From NCBI GenBank assembly GCA_030835125.1, contig JAUQWM010000013.1:1-64000 (forward strand): a stretch of 64,000 nt of DNA. Reading direction: 5' to 3'. The DNA is from Gemmatimonadaceae bacterium (GTDB lineage: Bacteria; Gemmatimonadota; Gemmatimonadetes; Gemmatimonadales; Gemmatimonadaceae). Position 1 is the first letter of the stretch. Each line of letters opens with the position of its first letter. This document shows, in pieces, positions 55,498 to 63,350 of the stretch. Below the pieces are notes generated by a model that was given only the letters and a program-made list of their open reading frames with translations, was not told where the DNA came from and did not search any database. Position numbers and translations under genes: made by a program.

Positions 55498-56088
55498 TCA
55501 GCTGACCTGCATCTCCTGGTGCAGCCATCCGCGCGCCTTGATCCAGTCGCGTCGGACCGTCCGGTCGGTGACCAGGAGCACCTGTGCCGTCTCCTCTTCC
55601 GTCAGGCCACCGAAGAACCTCAGTTCAACGACCTTCGCCAGCCGCGGACTGAACGCGGCCAGGCGGACGAGGGCCGCGTCCAGGGACACGAGGGTATCCG
55701 CGCGCTCAGCAACGGCGATCTGCACCGCGTCCAGGTCGACCTGCTGCAGCTCCCCGCCACGACGGGCCGCCCCGTGCCGGCGCGCGTAGTCGATGAGAAT
55801 CTGCCGCATGGCGCGTGACGCGAGGGACAGGAAGTGGCTGCGGTCCTGCCACTCGACGCGCGCGGCGTCGAACAGCTTGAGGTAGGCCTCGTGTACCAGC
55901 GCCGTCGTCGAGATCGTGCGGCCTTCACCGTCGCGACCGAGGTGGGCGTGGGCGATGCGGTGCAGCCGCTCGTAGACGATGGGGAACAGGGCGTCCAGCG
56001 CCGCAGCACCGCCGTCGCGGGCGTCCAGCAGGCGCTGGGTCAGCCCGGCCTGATCGTCGGCCGAGGGAGCGATGTCCGGATCCGGCAT
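55498..56088 (-). CDS. ECF sigma factor (TIGR02999 type)
   Basis: About 196 residues. Region 2 includes LVHEAYLKLFDAARVEWQDRSHFLSLASRAMRQIL, and region 4 includes VVELRFFGGLTEEETAQVLLVTDRTVRRDWIKARGWL. STTALVHEAYLKL is characteristic of the TIGR02999 ECF group, which has no classical anti-sigma gene and is often followed by a Ser/Thr kinase, as here. Kinase phosphorylation may activate it (inference). ATG at 56088 chosen; the frame upstream overlaps the divergent leader region. Confidence 0.9.
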   Translation of the reverse strand: MPDPDIAPSADDQAGLTQRLLDARDGGAAALDALFPIVYERLHRIAHAHLGRDGEGRTISTTALVHEAYLKLFDAARVEWQDRSHFLSLASRAMRQILIDYARRHGAARRGGELQQVDLDAVQIAVAERADTLVSLDAALVRLAAFSPRLAKVVELRFFGGLTEEETAQVLLVTDRTVRRDWIKARGWLHQEMQVS

Positions 56089-56179
56089 CGAATCACGTTC
56101 CTGGTTGTGGAGCGGGCACCGAGGCCCGGCCAATGTAGCTCGATTCTTCGTGCCGCCACAACCAATACAGGAGCGAACC

Positions 56180-56917
56180 ATGACGCAGGCAACGCAGTAC
56201 CTCGCACCGGGGAGCGACCGCACGGGTCACCTCCGCACCGCCATCGCCGCCGCGATCGTCGGCCTGTCGCTGGCAACCACGCAGGCCGCGCAGGCGCAGT
56301 CCGTGCTGGGCGTGCCCTTCGTGGGCAGGAACCACCTCAGCATCTCCGTCACGGAACTGAGTCATGATGGCATCAGCGTGGAACGGGACGCCGTGTTCGG
56401 CGGCGTCTATGGCCGGCGGCTCAATGCCGACGCGGCGATCGTCGAGGTCAGCGTGCTCGGCCGCGCCGCGGCCCGGGCCAACAGCGGGGCCGACGACGGC
56501 ATCGTCGATGCGGGCCTCACGGTGGCCGCAACGCACCGCGTGGGCGCGATCAACGGGCTGTCGATCACCGGTGCCGCGGGCCTGGGCGCCATGGTCTGGG
56601 GTCAGGACGCGCCGGGCGCGGCAAGCGATCGCGGACGGGTGATCGCGTCGGCTCCGCTTACCGCGGGGATGTCCTATGACATTCGCCTCGGACGCGCCAC
56701 GCTCGCGCCCTTCTTCGCGGTGACCAGCGCGTACTCCAGGGAGCGGGACTACCTGGACGGTGACCGCATGGGCGGCGACAGCGGCTGGCGGGTCGGGAAC
56801 TCGGTCGGGGTCTCCCTGCGGTTTCAGGAGGCGGTGCTGTCGGTTCGCGAGATCAACCGCGAGCGCGGACTGCCGACCCGGAGCCGTGTGGCCTTCTCGG
56901 CGGGCATGTCCTGGTAA
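56180..56917 (+). CDS. Outer-membrane beta-barrel-like exported protein
   Basis: A 245-residue protein with a signal peptide ending TTQAAQAQS. Alternating polar and hydrophobic residues through the rest (for example LSISVTELSHDGISVERDAVFGGVYG) and a C-terminal RVAFSAGMSW suggest a small outer-membrane barrel. I do not recognise the exact family. AGGAG lies 7 bp before the ATG. It is divergent from the sigma factor gene across a 91-bp gap and could be a target of that sigma; a clear terminator follows. Confidence 0.7.
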   Translation: MTQATQYLAPGSDRTGHLRTAIAAAIVGLSLATTQAAQAQSVLGVPFVGRNHLSISVTELSHDGISVERDAVFGGVYGRRLNADAAIVEVSVLGRAAARANSGADDGIVDAGLTVAATHRVGAINGLSITGAAGLGAMVWGQDAPGAASDRGRVIASAPLTAGMSYDIRLGRATLAPFFAVTSAYSRERDYLDGDRMGGDSGWRVGNSVGVSLRFQEAVLSVREINRERGLPTRSRVAFSAGMSW

Positions 56918-56943
56918 CCCGTGGGTTGCCTGCGGCCCTGGTG

Positions 56944-56987
56944 GGGATGCGTCGCCATTGAAGGCGGCGCATCCCTGCTTTCGTTTT
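56944..56987 (+). terminator. Rho-independent terminator after the barrel gene
   Basis: A 13-bp stem GGGATGCGTCGCC / GGCGGCGCATCCC (one G-U pair) with loop ATTGAA (56944-56975), followed by TGCTTTCGTTTT. This is the only classical terminator I see in the window. Confidence 0.85.
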
Positions 56988-57019
56988 CAGCGTCCTCGCC
57001 CTGCGTGAATCCCCGTCGG

Positions 57020-57445
57020 TCAGGCCGCTACCGGCGTTTCAATGAGGACGCGGACCGCGGTCTCCTGCTCCAGGGTGTTGTGTGCCGGGCAACTCCGCGC
57101 GACCCGCTCGAGCATCTCGGCGTACACCGGTGGGAGCTCCTTCGGGAGGACGACCCGCACCACGAACTCTCCCACGCGATTGGGATTCCGGGCGCCGTGC
57201 TGCTCCACCTCGACCCGCATCCCCTCGTACGGCAGGCTGCGCGCGTGGCAGAACTGCTGCACATAGAGCGCGATGCACGTGCCAAGCGACACCCCCAGCA
57301 TCTCGATCGGCATCGGGGCCGAGTCCAGTCCCCCGGCACTGAGTGGCTGGTCGACCACCACCCGGTGCGATCGCACCTGGGCCGAGAACCGCAGTCCACC
57401 ATCGTGGGTCACGATGATGGGTTCGTGATGCCCCTGAGCCGACAT
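57020..57445 (-). CDS. OsmC family protein
   Basis: A 141-residue protein. The two active-site cysteines are in SLGTCIALYVQQFC and RSCPAHNTL, as in OsmC/Ohr-type peroxidases (first Cys on the central helix, second in a CPVHxTL motif). These are redox enzymes that reduce organic hydroperoxides, though some OsmC members have other roles. The ATG at 57445 with GGAGG 8 bp upstream was chosen over a TTG at 57466. No partner is adjacent. Confidence 0.88.
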   Translation of the reverse strand: MSAQGHHEPIIVTHDGGLRFSAQVRSHRVVVDQPLSAGGLDSAPMPIEMLGVSLGTCIALYVQQFCHARSLPYEGMRVEVEQHGARNPNRVGEFVVRVVLPKELPPVYAEMLERVARSCPAHNTLEQETAVRVLIETPVAA

Positions 57446-57631
57446 GCCGCCATCCTCCCTTGGCAACGGCGCTGTGACACGCCACCGCCCACGAAGCCAG
57501 TCCTGCCAACCATGCGTTGACGGAACCTGACCCCATGCAGCCGCGCCTTGAGTCGGGCGAGGACCGGGGCTGATGTCAGGGGCTCCCGGACGAAGCGACA
57601 GGAATGGACTGGCCGGTCCCCGCCGGCGCGG

Positions 57632-58042
57632 TCAGGAACTGGCTGGCGCGGGTGCGTCCTGCCCGAACCCGAGTACGTGGCCGTCCCGGTCGCGGACCGC
57701 GAACTCCAGGGTGCCATACGGCTGCCGGGTGACGGGATACACGAACACTGCTCCCCGTGACGACAATTCATCCGCGAGCCTCGTGGCATCCGACACCCAG
57801 AAGAACGCATCCCACGTTCCGCCCTGCGCCTCCATTGGCCGGATGCGAGCCGGATCCAGCACCCGACGGAGCATCAGCGCGCAGCCATCCCGGCTGACGA
57901 TGGCGAACTCGGGGGGGTGGCCCGCCATGTACTCGACCGCAAACCCTAACGTGTCACGATAGTAGACCGTCGTCGCGGCAACGTCGGCCACTGGGAAGTA
58001 CGGTGCTCCGCGGAGGAACAGGGAAGGCATCTGACGCTCCAT
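57632..58042 (-). CDS. VOC (glyoxalase/bleomycin-resistance) family protein
   Basis: A 136-residue single-domain protein with the betaalphabetabetabeta pattern typical of the family: FPVADVAATTVYYRDTLGFAVEY, PEFAIVSRDGCALML, and at the end YGTLEFAVRDRDGHVLGFGQ. Metal ligands cannot be assigned with confidence. Substrate unknown. ATG at 58042 overlaps a GTG at 58045; both give nearly the same product. It lies alone and divergent from the DUF6064 gene. Confidence 0.85.
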   Translation of the reverse strand: MERQMPSLFLRGAPYFPVADVAATTVYYRDTLGFAVEYMAGHPPEFAIVSRDGCALMLRRVLDPARIRPMEAQGGTWDAFFWVSDATRLADELSSRGAVFVYPVTRQPYGTLEFAVRDRDGHVLGFGQDAPAPASS

Positions 58043-58204
58043 CACTCGTGTGCCCGCAGGTCGGTTGGAGGGGCCACCGGCGCCACCGTTCCCGGATCAA
58101 GGCCCGCGCGTTCCGTCGCGGGAGACTCCTGACGCAACGCGTGGCGCAAGTCCGACAGGCGTGACGTGCCAGGGCGGCCATGGTTGCGTTTGAGGGAGCC
58201 ATCC

Positions 58205-58870
58205 ATGTCGCTGCCGTTCACGGTCGAGCAGTTCCTCGAGACATTTCGCGCGTACCACTCCGCAATTGGCGTGGCGCCACTGGTTTTGACCCTGCTGGCG
58301 GTCACCCTGGTTGCCGTCGCTCACAAGGCCGGGTCCTGGCGACACCGCGTCATCTCCATGCTGCTGGCCGTCCTATGGCTGTGGTCCGGGATCGTCTACC
58401 TTGGCGTCTTCTTCGCCCGGATCAACCCCGTCGCGAGGGCCTTCGCGATCGCGTTCATCGCACAGGCCATGCTCCTCACGGTGGCCGGATGGCGGGGCCG
58501 GCTGCACGTCTCGCCACGAGACAGCGGCGCCAGGGTCGCTGGATGGGTCCTGATCGCGTATGCGCTTGTTGTGTACCCCCTCCTTGGCTGGATCCAGGGA
58601 CACGGCTACCCGGGTGGGCCGTCCTTCGGCGCTCCGTGTCCGATCACCATCTTCACGTTCGCCATCCTGCTGTGGTCGCCGAACCGATTTCCCCTGGTGC
58701 TGCTCGGCATTCCGGTCCTGTGGGCAGTCACCGCCACCGGCGCGACGCTGCAACTCGCTATGCGCGAGGACCTGGCCCTGCCCGTCAGTGCCTTGTTGGT
58801 GGTGTTCGTGGTGCTGCGCCGCCGATGGGCGTCGGGGAAGCGCTACCGCGCCGTCCTCGCCAGGCCGTAA
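58205..58870 (+). CDS. DUF6064-like membrane protein
   Basis: A 221-residue membrane protein with about six helices. It starts MSLPFTVEQFLETFRAYHSAIGVAPL, similar to the DUF6064 start (LPFTxEQFLxVFxxYNxAVWPAQ). Other features: WLWSGIVYLGVFFARINPVARAF and YPLLGWIQGHGYPGGPSFGAPCP. Function is unknown. GGGAG lies 8 bp before the ATG. Its 3' end overlaps the convergent propeller gene by 28 bp. Confidence 0.75.
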   Translation: MSLPFTVEQFLETFRAYHSAIGVAPLVLTLLAVTLVAVAHKAGSWRHRVISMLLAVLWLWSGIVYLGVFFARINPVARAFAIAFIAQAMLLTVAGWRGRLHVSPRDSGARVAGWVLIAYALVVYPLLGWIQGHGYPGGPSFGAPCPITIFTFAILLWSPNRFPLVLLGIPVLWAVTATGATLQLAMREDLALPVSALLVVFVVLRRRWASGKRYRAVLARP

Positions 58871-60075
58871 AGCCTGACGTGCTCGACATCGTCGGCATCC
58901 CGCCACAGTCCCAGCACATAGTCGCGACCGATGTCCATCGGCCGGAATCGCGCCGGCATCGTGACGATGCCTAACCAGCGCCCCGACGGGTCGAACACCC
59001 GCCACGTCGTCGGCGTCGACAGCACCCGCGAGAAGCCCTGGCCCAGGAACCACTCCAGGGTGGCGTCGCTCACCCACAGGTGCCGCTCGCTGTCCACGAG
59101 CATCGACTGGTAGGCGGGCAGGCTCCGGGCGAAGGACACTTCCTCCATCATCTTCCGGCGCTGGGCGAGCAGGCGCGGGTCCACGGCCCCGCCTCCCTCC
59201 GCGCCCAGGTTGATGATGAAGTCCCGGTACCGGTCCCGGTCGGCGTCGCGCACCGGCTGCGGGGTCCAGGCGGCGCGGATGATGCGCTCGAGGCTGCCGT
59301 CGGGACGGTGGCGGCGAACCTCGTACCGGTCGGCGTACGCCACGTAGTATCCCGTGCGGTCACCGACGACAAAGCCGAACGGGGAGAACGTTACGGCCTG
59401 CGCGAAGGGAAGCGCGGGCGTCTTCGTGAACTCCATCGCCGGGTGGCGCCCAACGATCCGGCCGGCGGTGTCGTTCGGACTGATCACCACCACCGCCAGG
59501 GAATCCACCCAGCGGCCATCGGGGTGATTCGTACCCTGCGGCCACGACGTGCGAACGAACGAGCCGTCGTCGAGGAACTCGAATCCCGACATCACGAGAC
59601 CATTCCAGTGCGACGAGGCCCGGGCGCCACGCGCGAACTTGCCGTCCGCCGAGTAGAACTCGACCTCCTCGCGCGAATCGATGACGGCCAGCGTGTCGCC
59701 CGGCCGCCTGACGAGTCCCATCACCTGGCGGAACTCGCCGGGTCCCTGCCCTCGCCGGCCGATCGCCCGCACGAATCGCCCGCGTGCGTCGTACATCCGG
59801 ATGTTGCCCGTTCCCATGTTGGCGACGGCGATGCGGCCGTCGCTGAGTCGTGCGGCCCCCATGACCGTCGCCAGTTCGTAGAGCGAGTCCTCGCCGGAGC
59901 CGATGTCGATCGACGGCTGCGCCGCGAGCCTCCAGGCCTGTGCGACGCTCCATGCCGGGCGCGCGTTCTCGACGATCCGAACACCCGCGCTGTCGCGCGT
60001 GACCTGCTGCGCATTCACGCTGGGGGCCACGGTCGCGATGACGATCAGGCCCAGGATCCACCGACTCGTCGACAT
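58843..60075 (-). CDS. Exported 6-bladed beta-propeller protein
   Basis: A 410-residue protein with a signal peptide ending APSVNAQQ. NHL/6-bladed propeller repeats follow, for example GAARLSDGRIAVANMGTGNIRMYDARGRFVRAIGR and GPGEFRQVMGLVRRPGDTLAVIDSR. The GxGPGEF motif is typical of the 6-bladed propeller proteins found in Bacteroidota and Gemmatimonadota. No enzyme motif. It lies alone; a 192-bp gap separates it from apbE. Confidence 0.85.
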   Translation of the reverse strand: MSTSRWILGLIVIATVAPSVNAQQVTRDSAGVRIVENARPAWSVAQAWRLAAQPSIDIGSGEDSLYELATVMGAARLSDGRIAVANMGTGNIRMYDARGRFVRAIGRRGQGPGEFRQVMGLVRRPGDTLAVIDSREEVEFYSADGKFARGARASSHWNGLVMSGFEFLDDGSFVRTSWPQGTNHPDGRWVDSLAVVVISPNDTAGRIVGRHPAMEFTKTPALPFAQAVTFSPFGFVVGDRTGYYVAYADRYEVRRHRPDGSLERIIRAAWTPQPVRDADRDRYRDFIINLGAEGGGAVDPRLLAQRRKMMEEVSFARSLPAYQSMLVDSERHLWVSDATLEWFLGQGFSRVLSTPTTWRVFDPSGRWLGIVTMPARFRPMDIGRDYVLGLWRDADDVEHVRLYGLARTAR

Positions 60076-60267
60076 GGCTCCCCCCGGTGCTGGTACTCCG
60101 TCGATTGAAGGGCTGGTGCGCGTCCAAGGGTACTGCTTCCGGATCAGGAGGCAAGCCTGAACGTCAAGGCTGTTTGTCCGGCTCGCCTCGCGTCTCGAGT
60201 GCCGCGACGGCTCAGCGGGTGGAGGACCCGGTCGATCGAAGCACGCCCATCCTCGGCGGGATCCGGG

Positions 60268-61242
60268 TCAGCTGCCCGGCGGCACCCACGCGACCCCCCC
60301 TATTCCCAGCTCCTTCCTTCGCAGCAACCGCGGCGCACGGTCCGGCCCGAGTACCGCGGATGCCGTCGCGAGCGCGTCCGCGAGCGCACCGTCCGTGGCG
60401 ATCACCGTGACCGAATGCCGACCCGTGACCCCCCTCCCCGTGCGCGGATCCACCACGTGCGAGTAGCGCACCCCATCGATCTCCACGAATTGCTCCGAGC
60501 TGCCCGACGTGGCCACGGCCACGTCAACAAGCGCCTGTGACAACGCCCGCGTCGCCGAATCCGCGCCCGTGATTTCCACGCTCCATCCCGCGCGGCCCGG
60601 CGGGGCTGCGCCCACCACCAGGTCTCCCCCGGCCTCGATCATCGCCGACGTCAGGCCCCGCGATCGCAGGACGGCCAGCGCCTGCGACAGGATGTAACCT
60701 TTCGCGATCCCGCCCAGGTCGAGTTGCATGCTGTCCGCCCACAACCGGACCGCCGAGCGCGTCGTGTCCACCTCGAGCAGACGCCAACCCGTCCGCGATC
60801 GCGCCCTCGACAGCGCGGCCGCGTCAGGCAGGCGACCGATCCGCCGCGAACCGCGCCATAACGTCACCAGCGGGCCGACGGTAACGTCGAATGCGCCGCC
60901 GCTCAGCCTCGAGACTTCCTGCCCCTTCGCCAGTACCTCCAGCAACTCGCGGCTCACCGGCTGCCACTCCCGCGGTCGTGCCGAAAGGCTCCGCACCTCG
61001 CTCCGCGGCCGGTAATCGCTCATCTTGTCCTCGAGCGCCGCGATGCGCGAATACGCTTCCCTGGCGGCTTCGCGAGCCTCGCCTTCACTCGAACTGTACA
61101 GGACGATCCTGACCCGAACCCCCATATGCACCGCGGTGAACTCGTGACGGTCCTGTGCGCCGGCACCGGCTGTGGCCCCGAGCACCAGCGTCAGGACAGC
61201 GAGCCCCGCACGCAGGACGCGGTGTCGTGATCCGGGCCTCAT
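60268..61242 (-). CDS. apbE: FAD:protein FMN transferase (ApbE)
   Basis: A 324-residue exported enzyme. A signal peptide ends TAGAGAQDR. Conserved ApbE features are DVTVGPLVTLWRGSR, LDLGGIAKGYILSQAL, AMIEAGGDLVVG and SHVVDPRTGRGV, with the Mg-binding Asp near the C-terminus (TDGALADALATA). It attaches FMN to Thr residues of flavoproteins such as Na+-NQR or Rnf subunits outside the membrane. Partners are not in the window. Its 5' end overlaps the divergent SUMF1-like gene by 16 bp. Confidence 0.95.
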   Translation of the reverse strand: MRPGSRHRVLRAGLAVLTLVLGATAGAGAQDRHEFTAVHMGVRVRIVLYSSSEGEAREAAREAYSRIAALEDKMSDYRPRSEVRSLSARPREWQPVSRELLEVLAKGQEVSRLSGGAFDVTVGPLVTLWRGSRRIGRLPDAAALSRARSRTGWRLLEVDTTRSAVRLWADSMQLDLGGIAKGYILSQALAVLRSRGLTSAMIEAGGDLVVGAAPPGRAGWSVEITGADSATRALSQALVDVAVATSGSSEQFVEIDGVRYSHVVDPRTGRGVTGRHSVTVIATDGALADALATASAVLGPDRAPRLLRRKELGIGGVAWVPPGS

Positions 61243-61952
61243 TCCTGTTCCTGCTGGCGGCCTTCGCCCGTCCAGCCCGCGGCCAGGAGGCGTACACCGA
61301 TTCCGTTCCCGGCACCCTGGTTCGCTTCGAGATGGTGAAGGTCCAGGGAGTGAGCCTCTGGGTCGGCCGGACCGAGGTCACCTGGGACCTTTACGACGCG
61401 TTCGCGCTCTCGCGACCAGACTCCAGCGAGCGCCGCACCGCCGCCGATGCGGTCGCGCGGCCCACCCGTCCCTACGGGGCTCCCGACTACGGTTGGGGAC
61501 ATGCCGGCTTCCCCGTCATCAGCGTGGCGCACACGGCCGCGGAGGCCTTCTGCGAGTGGTTGTCAGCACGCACCGGAAAGAAGTATCGTCTCCCAACGGA
61601 GGCGGAATGGGAACAGGTGGCACAGGCGGCGGCCACGGGCAAGTCCCCCGCGGACCTCGCGTGGCACGCCGCGAATGCCGGTGGCACGACCCATCCCGTC
61701 GGTCGAAAGGAAGCCGACGCGGTCGGCCTCTACGACCTCTTCGGCAATGCCGCCGAGTGGGTGACGGTGGCCTCGGGCCGGCCCGTCGTGAGAGGGGGTT
61801 CGTTTCGTGATGCAGCAGCGAGCATCGGCCCGTCCGCCCGCGCCGTGAGGCAGGATGAGTGGAATGAACGCGATCCGCAGATCCCCCAGAGCAGGTGGTG
61901 GATGTCGGACGCACCGTTTGTCGGTTTCCGTATCGTGCGGGAACCAGGGTAG
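61227..61952 (+). CDS. SUMF1/formylglycine-generating-enzyme-like exported protein
   Basis: About 241 residues. A signal peptide (FLFLLAAFARPARGQ) is followed by an FGE-sulfatase fold: EVTWDLYDAF, FPVISVAHTAAEAFCEWLSARTGKKYRLPTEAEWEQ, LFGNAAEWV, PVVRGGSFRD and VGFRIVR. The domain is used by formylglycine-generating enzymes and many non-catalytic relatives; only one or two cysteines are present, so oxidase activity is doubtful. The GTG at 61227 gives a clean signal peptide; the frame is open to 61155. Two heptad arrays follow its stop. Confidence 0.85.
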   Translation: MIRASFLFLLAAFARPARGQEAYTDSVPGTLVRFEMVKVQGVSLWVGRTEVTWDLYDAFALSRPDSSERRTAADAVARPTRPYGAPDYGWGHAGFPVISVAHTAAEAFCEWLSARTGKKYRLPTEAEWEQVAQAAATGKSPADLAWHAANAGGTTHPVGRKEADAVGLYDLFGNAAEWVTVASGRPVVRGGSFRDAAASIGPSARAVRQDEWNERDPQIPQSRWWMSDAPFVGFRIVREPG

Positions 61953-61959
61953 TCCTCGG

Positions 61960-61987
61960 GATTCGTGACTCGTGAATCGTGACTCGG
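61960..61987. repeat. Heptad tandem array (GAnTCGT)
   Basis: Four 7-bp units: GATTCGT, GACTCGT, GAATCGT, GACTCGG. It begins 8 bp after the SUMF1-like stop codon. Confidence 0.8.
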
Positions 61988-62012
61988 CATCCCGGTACTG
62001 CAGTACTCTTCT

Positions 62013-62040
62013 GACCTCCGACCTCTGACCTCGGACCTCA
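62013..62040. repeat. Heptad tandem array (GACCTCn)
   Basis: Four 7-bp units: GACCTCC, GACCTCT, GACCTCG, GACCTCA. It ends 5 bp before the ATG of the oxidoreductase gene, covering the ribosome-binding zone. A complementary array occurs at 63354-63381. Confidence 0.85.
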
Positions 62041-62045
62041 AGCAA

Positions 62046-63350
62046 ATGCCTCATACTCCGTTCTCGCGCCGGACGTTCGTGAAGACGACCGGACTCGCCG
62101 CGGCCGGCATCGCGCTGCCGCGTGGATTGTCGGCCATGTCGGGCACCGGATCCTCCGCCGACGCGTTGCGGGTGGGCGTCATCGGCTGCGGTGGCCGCGG
62201 CAGCGGGGCGGCGCGAGACTGCATGCGGGCCGGCGGTGACGACGTGGTCCTGGTGGCAATGGGTGACCTCTTCCCCGACCGGCTCGAGCGCGCACGCGCC
62301 AACCTGGCCAAGGTGGCGAGCGAGGACGCCATGGTCGCCAAGCAGTTCAAGGTGACACCCGAGATGTGCTTCAGCGGGTTCGACGCCTTCCAGAAGGTGC
62401 TCGCGACGGATATCGACCTGGTGATCCTGGCCACACCGCCCGGATTCCGCCCGGTGCACCTGGCGGCCGCGGTCGCTGCCGGGAAGCACATCTTCATGGA
62501 GAAGCCGGTCGCGGTGGACGCGGCTGGCGTGCGGTCGGTGATCGCGTCCGCGGCCGCTGCAAAGGCGAAGAACCTGGCGATCGTCGCCGGCACGCAGAGA
62601 CGCCATGACCCCGCGTACATGGAGGTCATGAAGCGAGTACATGACGGCGCCATTGGACACATCACCAGCGGCCAGGTCTACTGGAACCAGGGCGGCCTCT
62701 GGAACGCCGCGCGCGAGGCCGGCTGGACCGACGTCGAGTGGCAGGTCCGCAACTGGCTGTACTTCGCCTGGGCTTCTGGCGACCACATCGTCGAGCAGCA
62801 CATCCACAACATCGACGTTGCCAACTGGGCGCTCCAGGCGCATCCGATACGCGCCGTGGGCGTCGGCGGACGCCAGTGGCGCACGGGGGCCGAGTACGGG
62901 CACATCTTCGACCACTTCGCGGTCGATTTCGAGTACCCGAACGGGGTTCACATCATGAGCATGTGCCGGCAGATCGATGGCACGGCGAATCACGTCGGGG
63001 AGCGCTTCATCGGAACCAGCGGCTTCACCGACCCCAGTTCGAGCATCACCGGCCAGGCCACCTACACCTGGTCGGGGCCGCGCAAGAATCCGTATGTCGA
63101 GGAGCACGTGGACCTGATCGCCAGCATCAAGGCCGGCAAGCCACTGAACGAGGGTCAACAGGTCGCGGAGAGTACCCTCAGCGCGATCATGGGACGTGAG
63201 GCGGCGTATACCGGGCAGGCGATCGCATGGGACGACTTGCTCAACGCTCCCATGGACCTCACTCCGCCATTCTCCGGATTCGGGCCACTCGCCGTACCGC
63301 CGGTGCCGATGCCGGGAAGGACGAAACTCGCCAGGGGATTTGCTGAATGA
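62046..63350 (+). CDS. Tat-exported Gfo/Idh/MocA family oxidoreductase
   Basis: A 434-residue protein with a Tat signal (FSRRTFVKTTGLAAAGIALP). The NAD-binding Rossmann domain has LRVGVIGCGGRGSGAARDCM, and the family motif EKPVAVDAAG carries the catalytic-site Lys-Pro. DGTANHVGERFIGTSG and the C-terminal alpha/beta domain follow. The enzymes oxidise or reduce sugars or their derivatives with NAD(P); the substrate is unknown. The next gene is a Tat-exported sugar isomerase-like protein (ATGA overlap), so the pair may process a carbohydrate in the periplasm. Confidence 0.92.
   Translation: MPHTPFSRRTFVKTTGLAAAGIALPRGLSAMSGTGSSADALRVGVIGCGGRGSGAARDCMRAGGDDVVLVAMGDLFPDRLERARANLAKVASEDAMVAKQFKVTPEMCFSGFDAFQKVLATDIDLVILATPPGFRPVHLAAAVAAGKHIFMEKPVAVDAAGVRSVIASAAAAKAKNLAIVAGTQRRHDPAYMEVMKRVHDGAIGHITSGQVYWNQGGLWNAAREAGWTDVEWQVRNWLYFAWASGDHIVEQHIHNIDVANWALQAHPIRAVGVGGRQWRTGAEYGHIFDHFAVDFEYPNGVHIMSMCRQIDGTANHVGERFIGTSGFTDPSSSITGQATYTWSGPRKNPYVEEHVDLIASIKAGKPLNEGQQVAESTLSAIMGREAAYTGQAIAWDDLLNAPMDLTPPFSGFGPLAVPPVPMPGRTKLARGFAE

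Noticed and set aside
61995-62006. GTACTGCAGTAC palindrome
   Set aside because: Only 12 bp and single copy; noted with the heptad arrays but not called as a separate element.
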